Below, piece after piece: positions 42,174 to 50,483 of a stretch of DNA of 64,000 nt. The translations under genes were made by a program, and so were the position numbers. The stretch spans positions 186,001-250,000 of the forward strand of contig NZ_JACSCH020000003.1 of the NCBI RefSeq assembly GCF_014451325.2. The letters are read 5' to 3'. How positions within the stretch are numbered: position 1 is the stretch's first letter; each line of letters begins with the position of its first letter. The notes beneath the pieces were generated by a model. That model had not been told where the DNA came from, did not search any database, and was given only the letters and a program-made list of their open reading frames with translations. Origin of the DNA: Streptomyces sp. CB02980 (lineage in GTDB: Bacteria; Actinomycetota; Actinomycetes; Streptomycetales; Streptomycetaceae).

Positions 42174-42692
42174 TCAGAGCGTTGCGGGCATACGTGCGCC
42201 GATACGGGTCCTGGTCACCACCAACTGCCCTTCCTGCGGGTAGGCGTGCCAGGTGCGCCAGCGCACCTGACCCTCGTGGCGCTGCGCCAGCATCGCCGTG
42301 AAGGCGTGCGGGGAGCCGGGAAAGGTCCCCGCGAGTCCGTTGGGATGGTCGGCGACGAGTGCCAGCAACTCCTGCGCCCGGCCCGCGAAGGAGCCGTGCG
42401 AGAGCGTCTCGACACGGGCGGCGAATTCGTACTCCCATTCGCCGACGCGCTTGGAGACGCCGAGCGGCAGCGGGGTGCTGCTGCCCGGCATGCAGGCGAC
42501 GGTCTCCGAACAGTTGCGGCCCTCCTCTTCCAGGAGCACCTGGTGGGAAGCGCCGAGCAGCCTCAACTGCAGCTTGGCGCCGGAGAGTTCGAGGTCGAGC
42601 ACGGCGAGGGCGGGCAGCGGCTCGCGCCCGAGGGCCCAGGCCAGATCGGCCGCGCGGGTATCGGTGTAGGAGGTTTTCAGGGTGGTGAGCAT
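42174..42692 (-). CDS. DUF2617 family protein
   Basis: A 172-residue protein of the actinobacterial DUF2617 family. It shows SGAKLQLRLLGASHQVLL, LSHGSFAGRAQELLALVADHPNG and LVVTRTRI, all with no known function. The start at 42690-42692 (MLTTLKTSYTDTRAADLAW) has GGAG seven bases upstream. It is upstream of the membrane-fused spermidine-synthase-like gene on the same strand, an arrangement I recall from other Streptomyces. Confidence 0.9.
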   Translation of the reverse strand: MLTTLKTSYTDTRAADLAWALGREPLPALAVLDLELSGAKLQLRLLGASHQVLLEEEGRNCSETVACMPGSSTPLPLGVSKRVGEWEYEFAARVETLSHGSFAGRAQELLALVADHPNGLAGTFPGSPHAFTAMLAQRHEGQVRWRTWHAYPQEGQLVVTRTRIGARMPATL

Positions 42693-42995
42693 GGGTCGGC
42701 TCCGCAAACACGGTTTGACGGGTGGGCCGGGGGCGCCCCGGAAAAGGGTTCAACGGGAGTGGGGAATCGCCGGCTCGGGTCCACATACGGTCCGAGGGCT
42801 GTCTCTGTCAGGAGCGAGAGAACCATGGACGCCGGACGACTCGCAGCGTTTTTACCCAACTTGCTGTGTTTTCCAACCCCTTCGGGGACCCCACAGTTCA
42901 ATTGTTCAATCAGAATTGATCGACAAGTCCCTGACTATTGCCCACGTCACGTGCCACACGGCTGCGGAGCCGGCCCCGCCCGGCCCGACGGCCGC
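42693..42995. other. Intergenic region with an AT-rich block
   Basis: Between the DUF2617 start and the end of the small Gly/Cys-rich gene no convincing coding frame is seen. Positions 42842-42935 are unusually AT-rich for this genome (GCGTTTTTACCC..., TTGTTCAATCAGAATTGATC) and could hold the DUF2617 promoter. A CCCC-TTC-GGGG stem lies at 42877-42887. Nothing else recognisable. Confidence 0.5.
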
Positions 42996-43232
42996 TCAGC
43001 TGCCGCCGCCGCAGCCGCCACCCCCGCCACCGCCACCGCCGCACGAGCTGGAACCGCCGCCGCAGGAGCTGGAGCCCCCACTGCAGCCGCCGCCCCCACC
43101 GCCGTCCGCCCAGGTGCTTCCGCTCCGCCCGGTGCGGCGGCTGCCACCACCACCACCGCGGCCGAGGTTCCTGGCGGTGACGACCAGCACGACGACCGCC
43201 ACGACGATCACGATCCCGATGAAGATCTCCAT
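42996..43232 (-). CDS. Small membrane protein with Gly/Cys/Ser-rich tail
   Basis: A 78-residue protein: one N-terminal membrane helix (MEIFIGIVIVVAVVVLVV), a basic stop-transfer (RNLGRGGGGG), then a low-complexity tail of Gly, Ser and cysteine (CSGGSSSCGGGSSSCGGG...CGGGS). The four cysteines are spaced six to ten residues apart. The tail resembles the C-terminal Gly/Cys tails of some actinobacterial membrane proteins, but I know no function. The ATG at 43230-43232 follows GGGGGT. It is divergent from the aminotransferase at 43333. Confidence 0.65.
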   Translation of the reverse strand: MEIFIGIVIVVAVVVLVVTARNLGRGGGGGSRRTGRSGSTWADGGGGGGCSGGSSSCGGGSSSCGGGGGGGGGCGGGS

Positions 43233-43332
43233 CAGTACTACCCCCGTTCTCTTGTGCGAGGGAGATTCCCTCAGGCGCGCCCCGTCAAAGCGCACTTGAG
43301 GAAGTCCAGAGCTTCGCCGCAGGATGGCCGTC

Positions 43333-44502
43333 ATGACACGACCGCCGCTCAATCGCCGCCTCGCCGAATTCGGGACGACGATCTTCGCCGAGATGTCCGC
43401 GCTCGCCGCCAGGACCGGGGCCATCAACCTCGGTCAGGGCTTCCCCGACACCGACGGCCCCGAGGAGATCCGGGAAGCGGCGGTCCGCGCGCTGCGGGAC
43501 GGCCGCGGCAACCAGTACCCGCCCGGCCCCGGCGTCCCCGAGCTGCGCTCGGCGATCGCCGACCACCAGCGGGACCGCTACGGCCTCGACTTCGACCCGG
43601 ACACGGAGGTGCTCGTCACCGCGGGGGCCACCGAGGCGATCGCGGCCTCGCTGCTCGCCCTCGTCGAGCCGGGCGACGAGGTCATCGCCCTGGAGCCGTA
43701 CTACGACTCGTACGCCGCCTGTGTCGCGATGGCCGGCGGGACCCGGGTTCCCGTCACCCTCCGCCCCCACGACGGGTCCTACGTCCTCGACCTCGACGAA
43801 CTGCGGGCCGCCGTCACCGACCGGACCCGGCTGATCCTCCTCAACACCCCGCACAACCCCACCGGCACCGTCCTCACCCGGGCCGAGCTGACCGCCGTCG
43901 CCGAGCTCGCCGTCGAGCGGGACCTGTTCGTCGTCACCGACGAGGTGTACGAGCACCTGGTCTTCGACGACGCCGAGCACCTGCCGATCGCGAGCCTGCC
44001 GGGGATGCGGGAACGCACGGTCACCATCGGCTCGGCCGGCAAGACGTTCTCGTTCACCGGCTGGAAGGTCGGCTGGATCACCGCGAGCCCGGAGCTGACC
44101 TCCGCGGTCCGTTCGGCGAAGCAGTTCCTCACGTACGTGTCCTCCGGCCCGTTCCAGTACGCGATCGCCGAGGCCCTGCGCCTCCCGGCCACGTACTTCG
44201 ACACCCTCCGCGCGGAGCTCTCCGCCAAGCGGGACCTGCTGAGCGAGGGCCTCGCCCAGGCGGGCTTCGCGGTCTACAAGCCCGCCGGCACCTACTTCGT
44301 CACCACCGACATCCGCCCCCTCGGCGCCGAGGACGGCTTCGCCTTCTGCCGCTCGCTGCCCGAGCGCGCCGGGGTCGTCGCCATCCCGAACGCCGTCTTC
44401 TACGACCACCGCGAGGCCGGCGCCCCCTTCGTCCGCTTCGCCTTCTGCAAGAAGACCGAGGTCCTGGAGGAGGCCGTCTCCCGGCTCAAGCGACTGGCCT
44501 GA
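43333..44502 (+). CDS. Class I/II PLP-dependent aminotransferase
   Basis: A 389-residue fold-type I aminotransferase: INLGQGFPDTDGPEEI near 33, GATEAIAASLLALVEPGDEV, LILLNTPHNPTGTVLT, VTDEVYEHLVFD and the Schiff-base lysine in IGSAGKTFSFTGWKVGW. This pattern is that of the kynurenine/methionine/glutamine-phenylpyruvate aminotransferase group (also annotated DapC). The start at 43333 (MTRPPLNRR) has AGGA at 8 bases; an ATG three codons upstream is less well placed. It is not part of the kynurenine operon at 27-30 kb, but transamination of kynurenine cannot be excluded. Confidence 0.94.
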   Translation: MTRPPLNRRLAEFGTTIFAEMSALAARTGAINLGQGFPDTDGPEEIREAAVRALRDGRGNQYPPGPGVPELRSAIADHQRDRYGLDFDPDTEVLVTAGATEAIAASLLALVEPGDEVIALEPYYDSYAACVAMAGGTRVPVTLRPHDGSYVLDLDELRAAVTDRTRLILLNTPHNPTGTVLTRAELTAVAELAVERDLFVVTDEVYEHLVFDDAEHLPIASLPGMRERTVTIGSAGKTFSFTGWKVGWITASPELTSAVRSAKQFLTYVSSGPFQYAIAEALRLPATYFDTLRAELSAKRDLLSEGLAQAGFAVYKPAGTYFVTTDIRPLGAEDGFAFCRSLPERAGVVAIPNAVFYDHREAGAPFVRFAFCKKTEVLEEAVSRLKRLA

Positions 44503-44523
44503 CGCCCGGCCGCACCGGCGCGG

Positions 44524-44567
44524 ACGACGAGAGCCCGGCCCCTCGGAAGGGGCCGGGCTCTCGTCGT
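44524..44567. terminator. Bidirectional terminator between aminotransferase and YbjN gene
   Basis: A 20-bp perfect stem (44524-44543 with 44548-44567) with a CGGA loop lies between the two convergent genes, 22 bases after one stop and 15 bases from the other. Confidence 0.88.
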
Positions 44568-44581
44568 GGTGCGGAGGAGGC

Positions 44582-45118
44582 TCAGGCCTCTTCGTCGCCC
44601 GCGGCCTTGTCCTCGGGGGACTCCAGGCCGAACTGCTCGACGACCCACTTGTCGAACTCGATGGAGGCGCGGACCCAGCTGACCGTGGAGGACACGAAGT
44701 GCTCCAGGGCGACGCCGGTGCCGATCAGCATCTGGGCCTCACCGATGAGGCGGAGGGTGGCGGAGCCGTCCTCCTCCTCGTGCAGGTGGGTGTAGACCTT
44801 CGGCCACAGGGTGCGGCGGTTCCAGTCGTCGATCGCGTCGAGGATCTTGGCGCGGTCGTCGGCCGAGTGCGGGCGGTCGTAGAACGTCCGCACCGAGAAG
44901 ACCTGCTGCTCGTCCTCGCCGCGGAACATGAAGTACGTGCGGAATTCCTCCCACGGCGCGGCGAGGTCACCCTCGTCGTCGATGACGTACTTCAGCTCCA
45001 TCTGCTCGAGGAGCTGCTTGACGAGGTCCTGGTCGGGGACGACGGGGCCCGCCGGTCCTGCGGCCTGAGGCTGGGGCTGGCCCCCGAAATTCGGAATCGA
45101 GGACGGGTCGATGCTCAC
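44582..45118 (-). CDS. YbjN domain protein
   Basis: A 178-residue cytoplasmic protein of the YbjN/type III secretion chaperone-like fold. A short Pro/Gln-rich N terminus precedes LVKQLLEQMELKYVIDDEGDLAAPWEEFRTYFMFRGEDEQQVFSVRTFYDR, then WPKVYTHLHEEEDGSATLRLIGEAQML. The role is unknown; family members affect stress traits in proteobacteria. The GTG at 45116-45118 (VSIDPSSIPNF) is preceded by AAGGGA at 8 bases. The C-terminal tail is acidic. Confidence 0.9.
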   Translation of the reverse strand: MSIDPSSIPNFGGQPQPQAAGPAGPVVPDQDLVKQLLEQMELKYVIDDEGDLAAPWEEFRTYFMFRGEDEQQVFSVRTFYDRPHSADDRAKILDAIDDWNRRTLWPKVYTHLHEEEDGSATLRLIGEAQMLIGTGVALEHFVSSTVSWVRASIEFDKWVVEQFGLESPEDKAAGDEEA

Positions 45119-45290
45119 CGTGTATTTCCCTTCGTACGGATGTCGCCATCCTCCCCCATGCCGGGCGGTCCGTGGCAAGCCCTGCCTCCCGCGATCCGCT
45201 GCGGGCTGACAAGATCTGGTGCGCCTGGGGGAAATCACCGCTGCGAAAAGCGTGAAAAGGAAAAACGAGGCTGTACGCCTCCGTGTGGGT

Positions 45291-45325
45291 CACGTACGAG
45301 GACGGGGTCACCGCCCTCGTACGTG
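45291..45325. other. Stem-loop in the YbjN upstream region
   Basis: CACGTACGAGG (45291-45301) pairs with CCTCGTACGTG (45315-45325), 11 bp with a 13-base loop. It is upstream of the YbjN start and downstream of clpB in the clpB direction, so it may be a second terminator stem. Confidence 0.5.
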
Positions 45326-45329
45326 TTCG

Positions 45330-45372
45330 AGGCCCTTCACCGCCCAGGGCCACTCAGGGCGGTGAAGGGCCT
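45330..45372. terminator. Terminator after clpB
   Basis: A 16-bp perfect stem (45330-45345 with 45357-45372) and an 11-base loop, 32 bases beyond the clpB stop on its strand. Confidence 0.82.
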
Positions 45373-45399
45373 CTCGGGGCCTCTCGGGGCCTCTCGGGG
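45370..45399. repeat. Three copies of a 10-bp unit between clpB stop and terminator
   Basis: The unit CCTCTCGGGG occurs three times in a row at 45370-45379, 45380-45389 and 45390-45399, between the clpB stop codon and its terminator hairpin. Confidence 0.9.
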
Positions 45400-45403
45400 T
45401 CGC

Positions 45404-47998
45404 CTAGCGCGACCCCGGCCCCACGATCAGGCCGTCCTCGAAGCGGTCCACGCGGACCGTGTCGCCGTCCTGGACCTCGCCGGCGAGGATCTCCTTGGCG
45501 AGCCGGTCGCCGATCGCCGTCTGGATGAGACGGCGCAGCGGCCGGGCACCGTACGCCGGGTCGTTGCCCTCCTCGGCGAGCCACTCCAGGGCCTCCGGGC
45601 TGACGTCCAGGGTGAGCCGCCGCTCGGCGAGCCGCTTGGCGAGCCGGTCGATCTGGAGCCGCGCGATCCGGCCCAGCTCGGCCCGGTCGAGGGCGGAGAA
45701 GACCACCAGGTCGTCGAGCCGGTTGAGGAACTCCGGCTTGAAACTGGCCCTGACGACATCCAGGACCTGCTGCTTCTTCACGTCCGCGGGGGTCAGCGGG
45801 TCGACCAGGTACTGGCTGCCCAGGTTCGACGTGAGGATCAGGATGGTGTTGCGGAAGTCCACCGTCCGCCCCTGCCCGTCGGTCAGCCGTCCGTCGTCCA
45901 GGACCTGGAGCAGGACGTCGAAGACCTCCGGGTGCGCCTTCTCCACCTCGTCGAGCAGGACCACGCTGTACGGGCGGCGGCGGACCGCCTCCGTGAGCTG
46001 GCCGCCCTCCTCGTACCCGACGTAGCCGGGAGGCGCTCCGACCAGCCGCGCGACGCTGTGCTTCTCGCCGTACTCCGACATGTCGATGCGGATCATGGCC
46101 CGCTCGTCGTCGAAGAGGAAGTCCGCGAGCGCCTTCGCCAGCTCCGTCTTGCCGACACCCGTGGGGCCGAGGAAGAGGAAGGAACCGGTGGGGCGATCGG
46201 GGTCGGCGATGCCCGCGCGGGTGCGGCGCACGGCGTCGGAGACGGCCTGGACGGCCTCGGACTGGCCGATCAGCCGCCGACCGAGCTCGTCCTCCATGCG
46301 CAGCAGCTTCTGCGTCTCGCCCTCCAGGAGGCGGCCGGCGGGGATGCCGGTCCAGGCGCCGACGACGTCCGCGATGTCGTCGGGGCCGACCTCCTCCTTG
46401 ACCATGGTGTCCTTCGACGATTCCTGCTGGGCCTCGGCCTCGCTCGCCTCCGCCAGCTCCCGCTCCAGAGCCGGGATCTCCCCGTAGAGCAGCTTGGAGG
46501 CGGTGTCGAAGTCGCCGTCGCGCTGGGCGCGCTCGGCACGGCCGCGGGTCTCGTCGAGGCGCTCCTTCAGCTCGCCGACCCGGTTGAGGGACTGCTTCTC
46601 CTTCTCCCAGCGGGCGGTCAGGCCGCGCAGCTCCTCCTCGCGGTCGGCGAGGTCGCGCCGCAGCTTCTCCAGGCGCTGCTTGCTCGCCGGGTCCGTCTCG
46701 TTCTTGAGGGCCAGCTCCTCCATCCGGAGCCGGTCCACGGCGCGCTGGAGCTCGTCGATCTCCACGGGCGAGGAGTCGATCTCCATCCGGAGCCGGGAGG
46801 CGGCCTCGTCGACGAGGTCGATGGCCTTGTCGGGGAGGAAGCGGGAGGTGATGTACCGGTCGGAGAGGGTCGCGGCGGCCACCAGCGCGGAGTCGTTGAT
46901 CTGCACCTTGTGGTGGGCCTCGTACCGGCCCTTGAGCCCGCGGAGGATCGCGATGGTGTCCTCGACCGTGGGCTCGGCGACCAGGACCTGCTGGAAGCGG
47001 CGCTCCAGGGCGGGGTCCTTCTCGATCCGCTCGCGGTACTCGTCGAGGGTGGTCGCGCCGACCATGCGGAGCTCGCCACGGGCCAGCATGGGCTTGAGCA
47101 TGTTGCCCGCGTCCATGGAGGAGTCGCCGCCGGCGCCCGCGCCGACGACCGTGTGCAGCTCGTCGATGAAGGTGATGATCTGGCCGTCGCTCGCCTTGAT
47201 CTCGGAGAGCACGGTCTTGAGGCGCTCCTCGAACTCGCCGCGGTACTTGGCGCCGGCGACCATCGCGCCGAGGTCGAGCGAGACCAGCCGCTTGTTCTTC
47301 AGCGACTCGGGTACGTCGCCCTTCACGATCCGCTGGGCGAGGCCCTCGACGACGGCGGTCTTGCCGACGCCGGGCTCACCGATGAGGACCGGGTTGTTCT
47401 TGGTGCGGCGGGACAGCACCTGCACGACGCGGCGGATCTCGTGGTCGCGGCCGATGACCGGGTCCAGCTTGCCCTCGCGCGCGGCGGCGGTGAAGTCCGT
47501 ACCGAACTTCTCCAGCGCCTTGTACTGCCCCTCCGGGTCGGGTGTGGTCACCCGGCGTCCTCCCCTGCTCTTCTCGAACGCGTCGAGCAGCTTCGAAGCG
47601 CTCGCGCCCTGCGCGTCGAGGATCTCACCGGCCTGGCCGCCCTTGGCCGCGATCGCGATGAGGAGATGCTCGGTGGACAGGTAGTCGTCGCCGAGCTCCT
47701 TGGCCTGCCGGTCGGCCTCGGCGATGACCGCGAGGAACTCGCGGCTGGGCTGCGGGGGCGCGACCGTGGACCCGGTGACGCTCGGCAGGGCGGCGAGCAG
47801 CCGCTCCGCGCCGGCGCGCACGACCGCCTGGTCGGCCTCGACGGCGGCGAGCAGGTCGGTGATGTTCTCGTTGTCCTGACCGGTCAGCAGCGCGAGCAGA
47901 AGGTGCGCGGGGGTCAGGTCGGCGTGTCCCTCGGACACGGCGCGGCTGCTGGCCGCGTTGATCGCGTCCCGGCTCCGGTTGGTCAGTTCGGCGTCCAC
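45404..47998 (-). CDS. clpB: Chaperone ClpB
   Basis: An 864-residue AAA+ disaggregase that works with DnaK to recover aggregated proteins. It has the N-terminal double repeat (residues 1-145), AAA1 with Walker [10 protein letters not shown] and Walker [11 protein letters not shown], a long coiled-coil middle domain ([27 protein letters not shown]) that separates it from ClpC, and AAA2 with [22 protein letters not shown] and the pore loop GYVGYEEGG. It starts with GTG at 47998. A HAIR element 65-85 bases upstream shows it belongs to the HspR regulon. A PPOX-type gene is divergent on the other side of that site. Confidence 0.98.
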   Translation of the reverse strand: MDAELTNRSRDAINAASSRAVSEGHADLTPAHLLLALLTGQDNENITDLLAAVEADQAVVRAGAERLLAALPSVTGSTVAPPQPSREFLAVIAEADRQAKELGDDYLSTEHLLIAIAAKGGQAGEILDAQGASASKLLDAFEKSRGGRRVTTPDPEGQYKALEKFGTDFTAAAREGKLDPVIGRDHEIRRVVQVLSRRTKNNPVLIGEPGVGKTAVVEGLAQRIVKGDVPESLKNKRLVSLDLGAMVAGAKYRGEFEERLKTVLSEIKASDGQIITFIDELHTVVGAGAGGDSSMDAGNMLKPMLARGELRMVGATTLDEYRERIEKDPALERRFQQVLVAEPTVEDTIAILRGLKGRYEAHHKVQINDSALVAAATLSDRYITSRFLPDKAIDLVDEAASRLRMEIDSSPVEIDELQRAVDRLRMEELALKNETDPASKQRLEKLRRDLADREEELRGLTARWEKEKQSLNRVGELKERLDETRGRAERAQRDGDFDTASKLLYGEIPALERELAEASEAEAQQESSKDTMVKEEVGPDDIADVVGAWTGIPAGRLLEGETQKLLRMEDELGRRLIGQSEAVQAVSDAVRRTRAGIADPDRPTGSFLFLGPTGVGKTELAKALADFLFDDERAMIRIDMSEYGEKHSVARLVGAPPGYVGYEEGGQLTEAVRRRPYSVVLLDEVEKAHPEVFDVLLQVLDDGRLTDGQGRTVDFRNTILILTSNLGSQYLVDPLTPADVKKQQVLDVVRASFKPEFLNRLDDLVVFSALDRAELGRIARLQIDRLAKRLAERRLTLDVSPEALEWLAEEGNDPAYGARPLRRLIQTAIGDRLAKEILAGEVQDGDTVRVDRFEDGLIVGPGSR

Positions 47999-48062
47999 GT
48001 GCGGTGCTCCTCCTGGGTGTGTACGGGTCCTCTCCCTTTATGACTCATCCAGCGTACACAAA

Positions 48063-48083
48063 GTTGAGTCGATTGCGCTCAAG
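48063..48083. promoter_or_regulatory. HAIR element (HspR operator) upstream of clpB
   Basis: GTTGAGT-N7-GCTCAAG differs at one outer and one inner base pair from the Streptomyces HspR operator CTTGAGT-N7-ACTCAAG. It lies 65-85 bases upstream of the clpB start and 38-58 bases upstream of the divergent 48121 gene. HspR, encoded in the dnaK operon in this window, is expected to bind it. Confidence 0.85.
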
Positions 48084-48120
48084 GTGTCGGAGGGAGCTCT
48101 GCCCCGGGTAGTTTCCGTGC

Positions 48121-48525
48121 ATGGCGACCGACCCGAGGAACCCCTCCGACTCGTACCTCAGCTTCTGGCGCGAGTACCACATGTGCACCCTGACCACCCC
48201 GCGCCCGGACGGCACTCCGCACGTCGTGGCGGTGGGCGTCACCTACGACCCCGAGGGCGGATACGCCCGGGTCATCACGAACAAGCACAGCCGGAAGGTC
48301 GCCAACGTCCTGGCGGCGGGCGCGGACGGCGCGCGGGTCGCGGTCTGCCAGGTCGACAAGGGCCGCTGGGCCACCCTGGAGGGCGTCGCGCACATCCGTA
48401 CGGAGGCGGAGGTCGTCGCGGACGCGGTGGGGCGCTACGCGGAGCGCTACGGGCGCACGCCGGCGGAGAACCCGGACCGGGTCGTCATCGAGATCGCCCT
48501 GACGCGGGCGATGGGACGCGCCTGA
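48121..48525 (+). CDS. PPOX-class F420-dependent/FMN-binding family protein
   Basis: A 134-residue split-barrel flavin or F420-binding protein of the pyridoxamine 5'-phosphate oxidase-like class (TIGR03618 type). It has YLSFWREYHMCTLTTPRPDGTPHVVAVG, with the usual DGTPHVVPV-like strand, then YARVITNKHSRKVANVLAAG and VAVCQVDKGRWATLEGVAHI. The cofactor and substrate cannot be fixed from sequence. The ATG at 48121 is 38 bases after the HAIR element, so heat-shock repression of this gene together with clpB is possible. Confidence 0.92.
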   Translation: MATDPRNPSDSYLSFWREYHMCTLTTPRPDGTPHVVAVGVTYDPEGGYARVITNKHSRKVANVLAAGADGARVAVCQVDKGRWATLEGVAHIRTEAEVVADAVGRYAERYGRTPAENPDRVVIEIALTRAMGRA

Positions 48526-48540
48526 GGAAGTGCCCCGACC

Positions 48541-48660
48541 GTACGGGGCCGGCCGGGGGCGTACAGGGAGTCCGGGCCCGTGAAAGAGCGGCCGGGCCCG
48601 TGAAGGGACGGCCGGGCGCGCACAGGGACGGCCGGGCCCGCGAAAGGACGTCCGGGCAGC
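48541..48660. repeat. Degenerate tandem array, six 20-bp units
   Basis: Six units of exactly 20 bp run from 48541 to 48660. Each has the pattern (g/c)(t/g)(a)(c/a)(a)(g)gga(c/g)gg(c)cgggc-c(g), for example tgaagggacggccgggcgcg and cgaaaggacgtccgggcagc. Changes between units are scattered. It lies after the PPOX gene and before a terminator. Confidence 0.85.
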
Positions 48661-48664
48661 ACAA

Positions 48665-48699
48665 CGGCGCCATCGCGTTTCAGGTCCGCGATGGCGCCG
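48665..48699. terminator. Bidirectional terminator
   Basis: CGGCGCCATCGCG (48665-48677) and CGCGATGGCGCCG (48687-48699) form a 13-bp perfect stem with a 9-base loop between the convergent PPOX gene and the Rieske-like gene. Confidence 0.82.
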
Positions 48700-48746
48700 C
48701 TGTGTGGGGGAAGTGCCGGAGCGATCTACAACGACGGGGGAATCGC

Positions 48747-49067
48747 TCAGGCACTGCGGGGGGTGGCGGTGATGGTCTCGGGCTCGATCAGCTGGTGGTC
48801 CCGCTGGTCGAGGTTGACGAAGATCATGCCGTACCGGATGGCACAGCGGATGGGCTGTGGGGCGCCGCGGGGACGGCGGAGGCAGCGGTAGGCGCGGACG
48901 TCCTCGTCCTGCTCCCGTGCCACCACGATCGGCTCTCCGAAGAGGGTGATCTTCAGCGCGTCGCCACGGTGGGGGATTGCCGTGGCGAGGTCGACGAAGT
49001 GCCACCCGGACCGGTAGGCCGAAGCCATCTCCCGGCGGAACCTGGGGTCGTCCGGCGGCACGGTCAC
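48747..49067 (-). CDS. Rieske-oxygenase-like protein lacking cluster ligands
   Basis: A 106-residue protein. SGWHFVDLATAIPHRGDALKITLFGEPIVVAREQDEDVRAYRCLRRPRG follows the strand order of the N-terminal Rieske domain of ring-hydroxylating oxygenases, and RYGMIFVNLDQ matches the segment just after it. The two ligand motifs CxH...CxxH are not present: they read CLRRPRG (Cys62) and CAIRYG (Cys75), with no histidines in place. There is no catalytic domain. It is therefore probably not an oxygenase. The GTG at 49067 overlaps the stop of the upstream repeat-peptide gene by GTGA, so the two are coupled. The likeness to Rieske domains is my own reading. Confidence 0.6.
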   Translation of the reverse strand: MTVPPDDPRFRREMASAYRSGWHFVDLATAIPHRGDALKITLFGEPIVVAREQDEDVRAYRCLRRPRGAPQPIRCAIRYGMIFVNLDQRDHQLIEPETITATPRSA

Positions 49068-49327
49068 ACCCCCGCACCCCTGGAAGCGATCTCCCACGAC
49101 GGCTCGTAGGGAGCGGCGACTACGGCGTCCCGGGGCGAGCTCTCCCACGAGGGTTCGCCGGGTCCGGCCACCACGTCGTGCGCCGGGTTGCTCTCCCACG
49201 AGGGCTCGTCCGGCCCTGCCACGGAATGCGCCGGAGTGCTCTCCCACGAGGGCTCGCCGACGGCGAGTGCGCCGAGAGCAGCCGCCGCAACGGCTATGGC
49301 GCTAAGTGCACGAACCATCCTGGTCAT
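49064..49327 (-). CDS. Secreted peptide with four EPSWE repeats, precursor-like
   Basis: An 87-residue protein starting MTRMVRALSAIAVAAAALG, a short signal-type N terminus with a basic start and alanine core. The rest is four repeats beginning EPSWE: EPSWESTPAHSVAGPD, EPSWESNPAHDVVAGPG, EPSWESSPRDAVVAAPY and EPSWEIASRGAGV. Each has one Trp, and all but the last continue with Ser-x-Pro. Such repetition is seen in peptide precursors, secreted signals and RiPP substrates, but no known modifying enzyme is next to it. The ATG has GGAG seven bases upstream. Its stop overlaps the Rieske-like gene start (GTGA), and a LuxR-type regulator diverges upstream. Confidence 0.75.
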   Translation of the reverse strand: MTRMVRALSAIAVAAAALGALAVGEPSWESTPAHSVAGPDEPSWESNPAHDVVAGPGEPSWESSPRDAVVAAPYEPSWEIASRGAGV

Positions 49328-49455
49328 GGCCGATCTCCACCTCTTTTGATCACTACCTCCCCCCCGCGAGTAAGACGATGGCTCACTCCCGACCCTTTCC
49401 ACCAGCCAACCCGGGCATCATGTTCCTGTAATTCATGACCCTGAGGGGGGTGCAA

Positions 49456-50439
49456 ATGAGGCGAGAATGCGACGAGTCCGGTCATAAGCACAGTCACGGT
49501 GAACTATGCGACGTGGGCAAGGAGCTCTATGCGAGTGCGCTCCGCACCGGCCGCATAGCCCGCGCAGACGCCGAAGCCGCCCCCTGCCTGAGGGAACTCT
49601 CCCTCCTGCACCCGGACCCGGACGACAGCCAGTGCCTGCGCCCCGTGCCGCCGTCGATCGCCCTCAACCAGCTCGTGCACCCCATCGAGCAGGAGATACA
49701 GGTCCGACGGCAGCACGCGATAGCCCTCGCGGACGCTTTCGAGCCGTTCATGGCGATCCACACGCAGGATCCCTCCGGCGCCCAGGCGATCACGGTCCTC
49801 GAAGGCCTCAGCGTCATCAACGCCGCCCTCGACCGCGCCATCAACGAGTGCACCGAGGAACTCCTCACCATCCAGCCCGGCAGCGGCCGCCGCCCCGAGA
49901 CCCTCGAAGCCGCCCTGCGCCGCATGGAGCCGCTGCTCGACCGCGGTGTCCGGATGCGCACGCTCTACCAGCACACGGCACGGCACCATCCCGCCACGCT
50001 GGCCTACGTCGAACGCGTCGCGCCGTACGGGCTCGAACTGCGCACCCTCGAGGAGATCGTCGACCGGCTGATCATCGTCGACCGCAAGGTCGCCTTCGTG
50101 CCTGCGCGCAGCGACCGCCAGGTCGCCCTCGAACTCCGCCACGAGGGCCTCGTCCAGTACCTCGTCGGCGTCTTCGACCAGTTCTGGCTGCACGGCGTGC
50201 CGTGGGAGGACGAGATCCCGTACAGCCCCTCCGTGGACGGCATAGGCGGTGTCCAGCGCTCCATCGCCAAACTCCTCGTCGAGGGGCATGTCGACGAGGC
50301 CATCGCCCGCCGCCTCGGCATGAACGTGCGCACCTGCCGCGCCCACATCGCCAAACTCGCCGCCGCCCTCGGCAGCGGCAGCCGGGCCCAGCTCGGCTAC
50401 CTGATCGCGCAGTCGGGCATCCTCGAGGGAGACAACTGA
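49456..50439 (+). CDS. LuxR-type helix-turn-helix regulator
   Basis: A 327-residue regulator. The C terminus has a LuxR/GerE-like helix-turn-helix (VDEAIARRLGMNVRTCRAHIAKLAAALGSGSRAQLGYL). The N terminus (CDVGKELYASALRTGRIARADAEAAPCLRELSLLHPDPDD...RPVPPSIALNQLVHPIE) is a pattern I know from a Streptomyces regulator family whose sensed signal is not settled. The region from about 190 (LRTLEEIVDRLIIVDRKVAFVPARSD) resembles a TrmB/phospholipase D-like wing domain. The ATG at 49456 has GAGGGGGG five bases upstream. It is divergent from the EPSWE-repeat peptide, 128 bases away, and could control it. Confidence 0.88.
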   Translation: MRRECDESGHKHSHGELCDVGKELYASALRTGRIARADAEAAPCLRELSLLHPDPDDSQCLRPVPPSIALNQLVHPIEQEIQVRRQHAIALADAFEPFMAIHTQDPSGAQAITVLEGLSVINAALDRAINECTEELLTIQPGSGRRPETLEAALRRMEPLLDRGVRMRTLYQHTARHHPATLAYVERVAPYGLELRTLEEIVDRLIIVDRKVAFVPARSDRQVALELRHEGLVQYLVGVFDQFWLHGVPWEDEIPYSPSVDGIGGVQRSIAKLLVEGHVDEAIARRLGMNVRTCRAHIAKLAAALGSGSRAQLGYLIAQSGILEGDN

Positions 50440-50483
50440 CCACCCAGACACCTGACCAGCGTCGAACGGGACAACTCACCACC

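Noticed and set aside
42842..42935. AT-rich block at 42.9 kb as a transferred island or insertion-sequence scar
   Set aside because: Only about 90 bases, no inverted ends, no target duplication and no transposase; it is more likely promoter DNA.
41133..44795. Long forward frame from the spermidine-synthase-like gene into the aminotransferase
   Set aside because: It mixes antisense of two genes and sense of a third in another frame. A good ribosome binding site before an ATG near 42824 (MDAGRLAAFLPNLL) exists, but that frame runs without stop through unrelated genes and looks non-coding.
44699..48043. Forward frame of over 1,100 codons opposite YbjN and clpB
   Set aside because: Antisense shadow of clpB with Leu/Val/Glu/Gly bias, no ribosome binding site and no recognisable domain.
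48121..48525. 48121 gene as part of the clpB operon
   Set aside because: It is on the opposite strand, divergent from clpB across the HAIR box.
48541..48660. Possible CRISPR array
   Set aside because: Units are contiguous 20-bp tandem copies with no spacers and no cas genes nearby.
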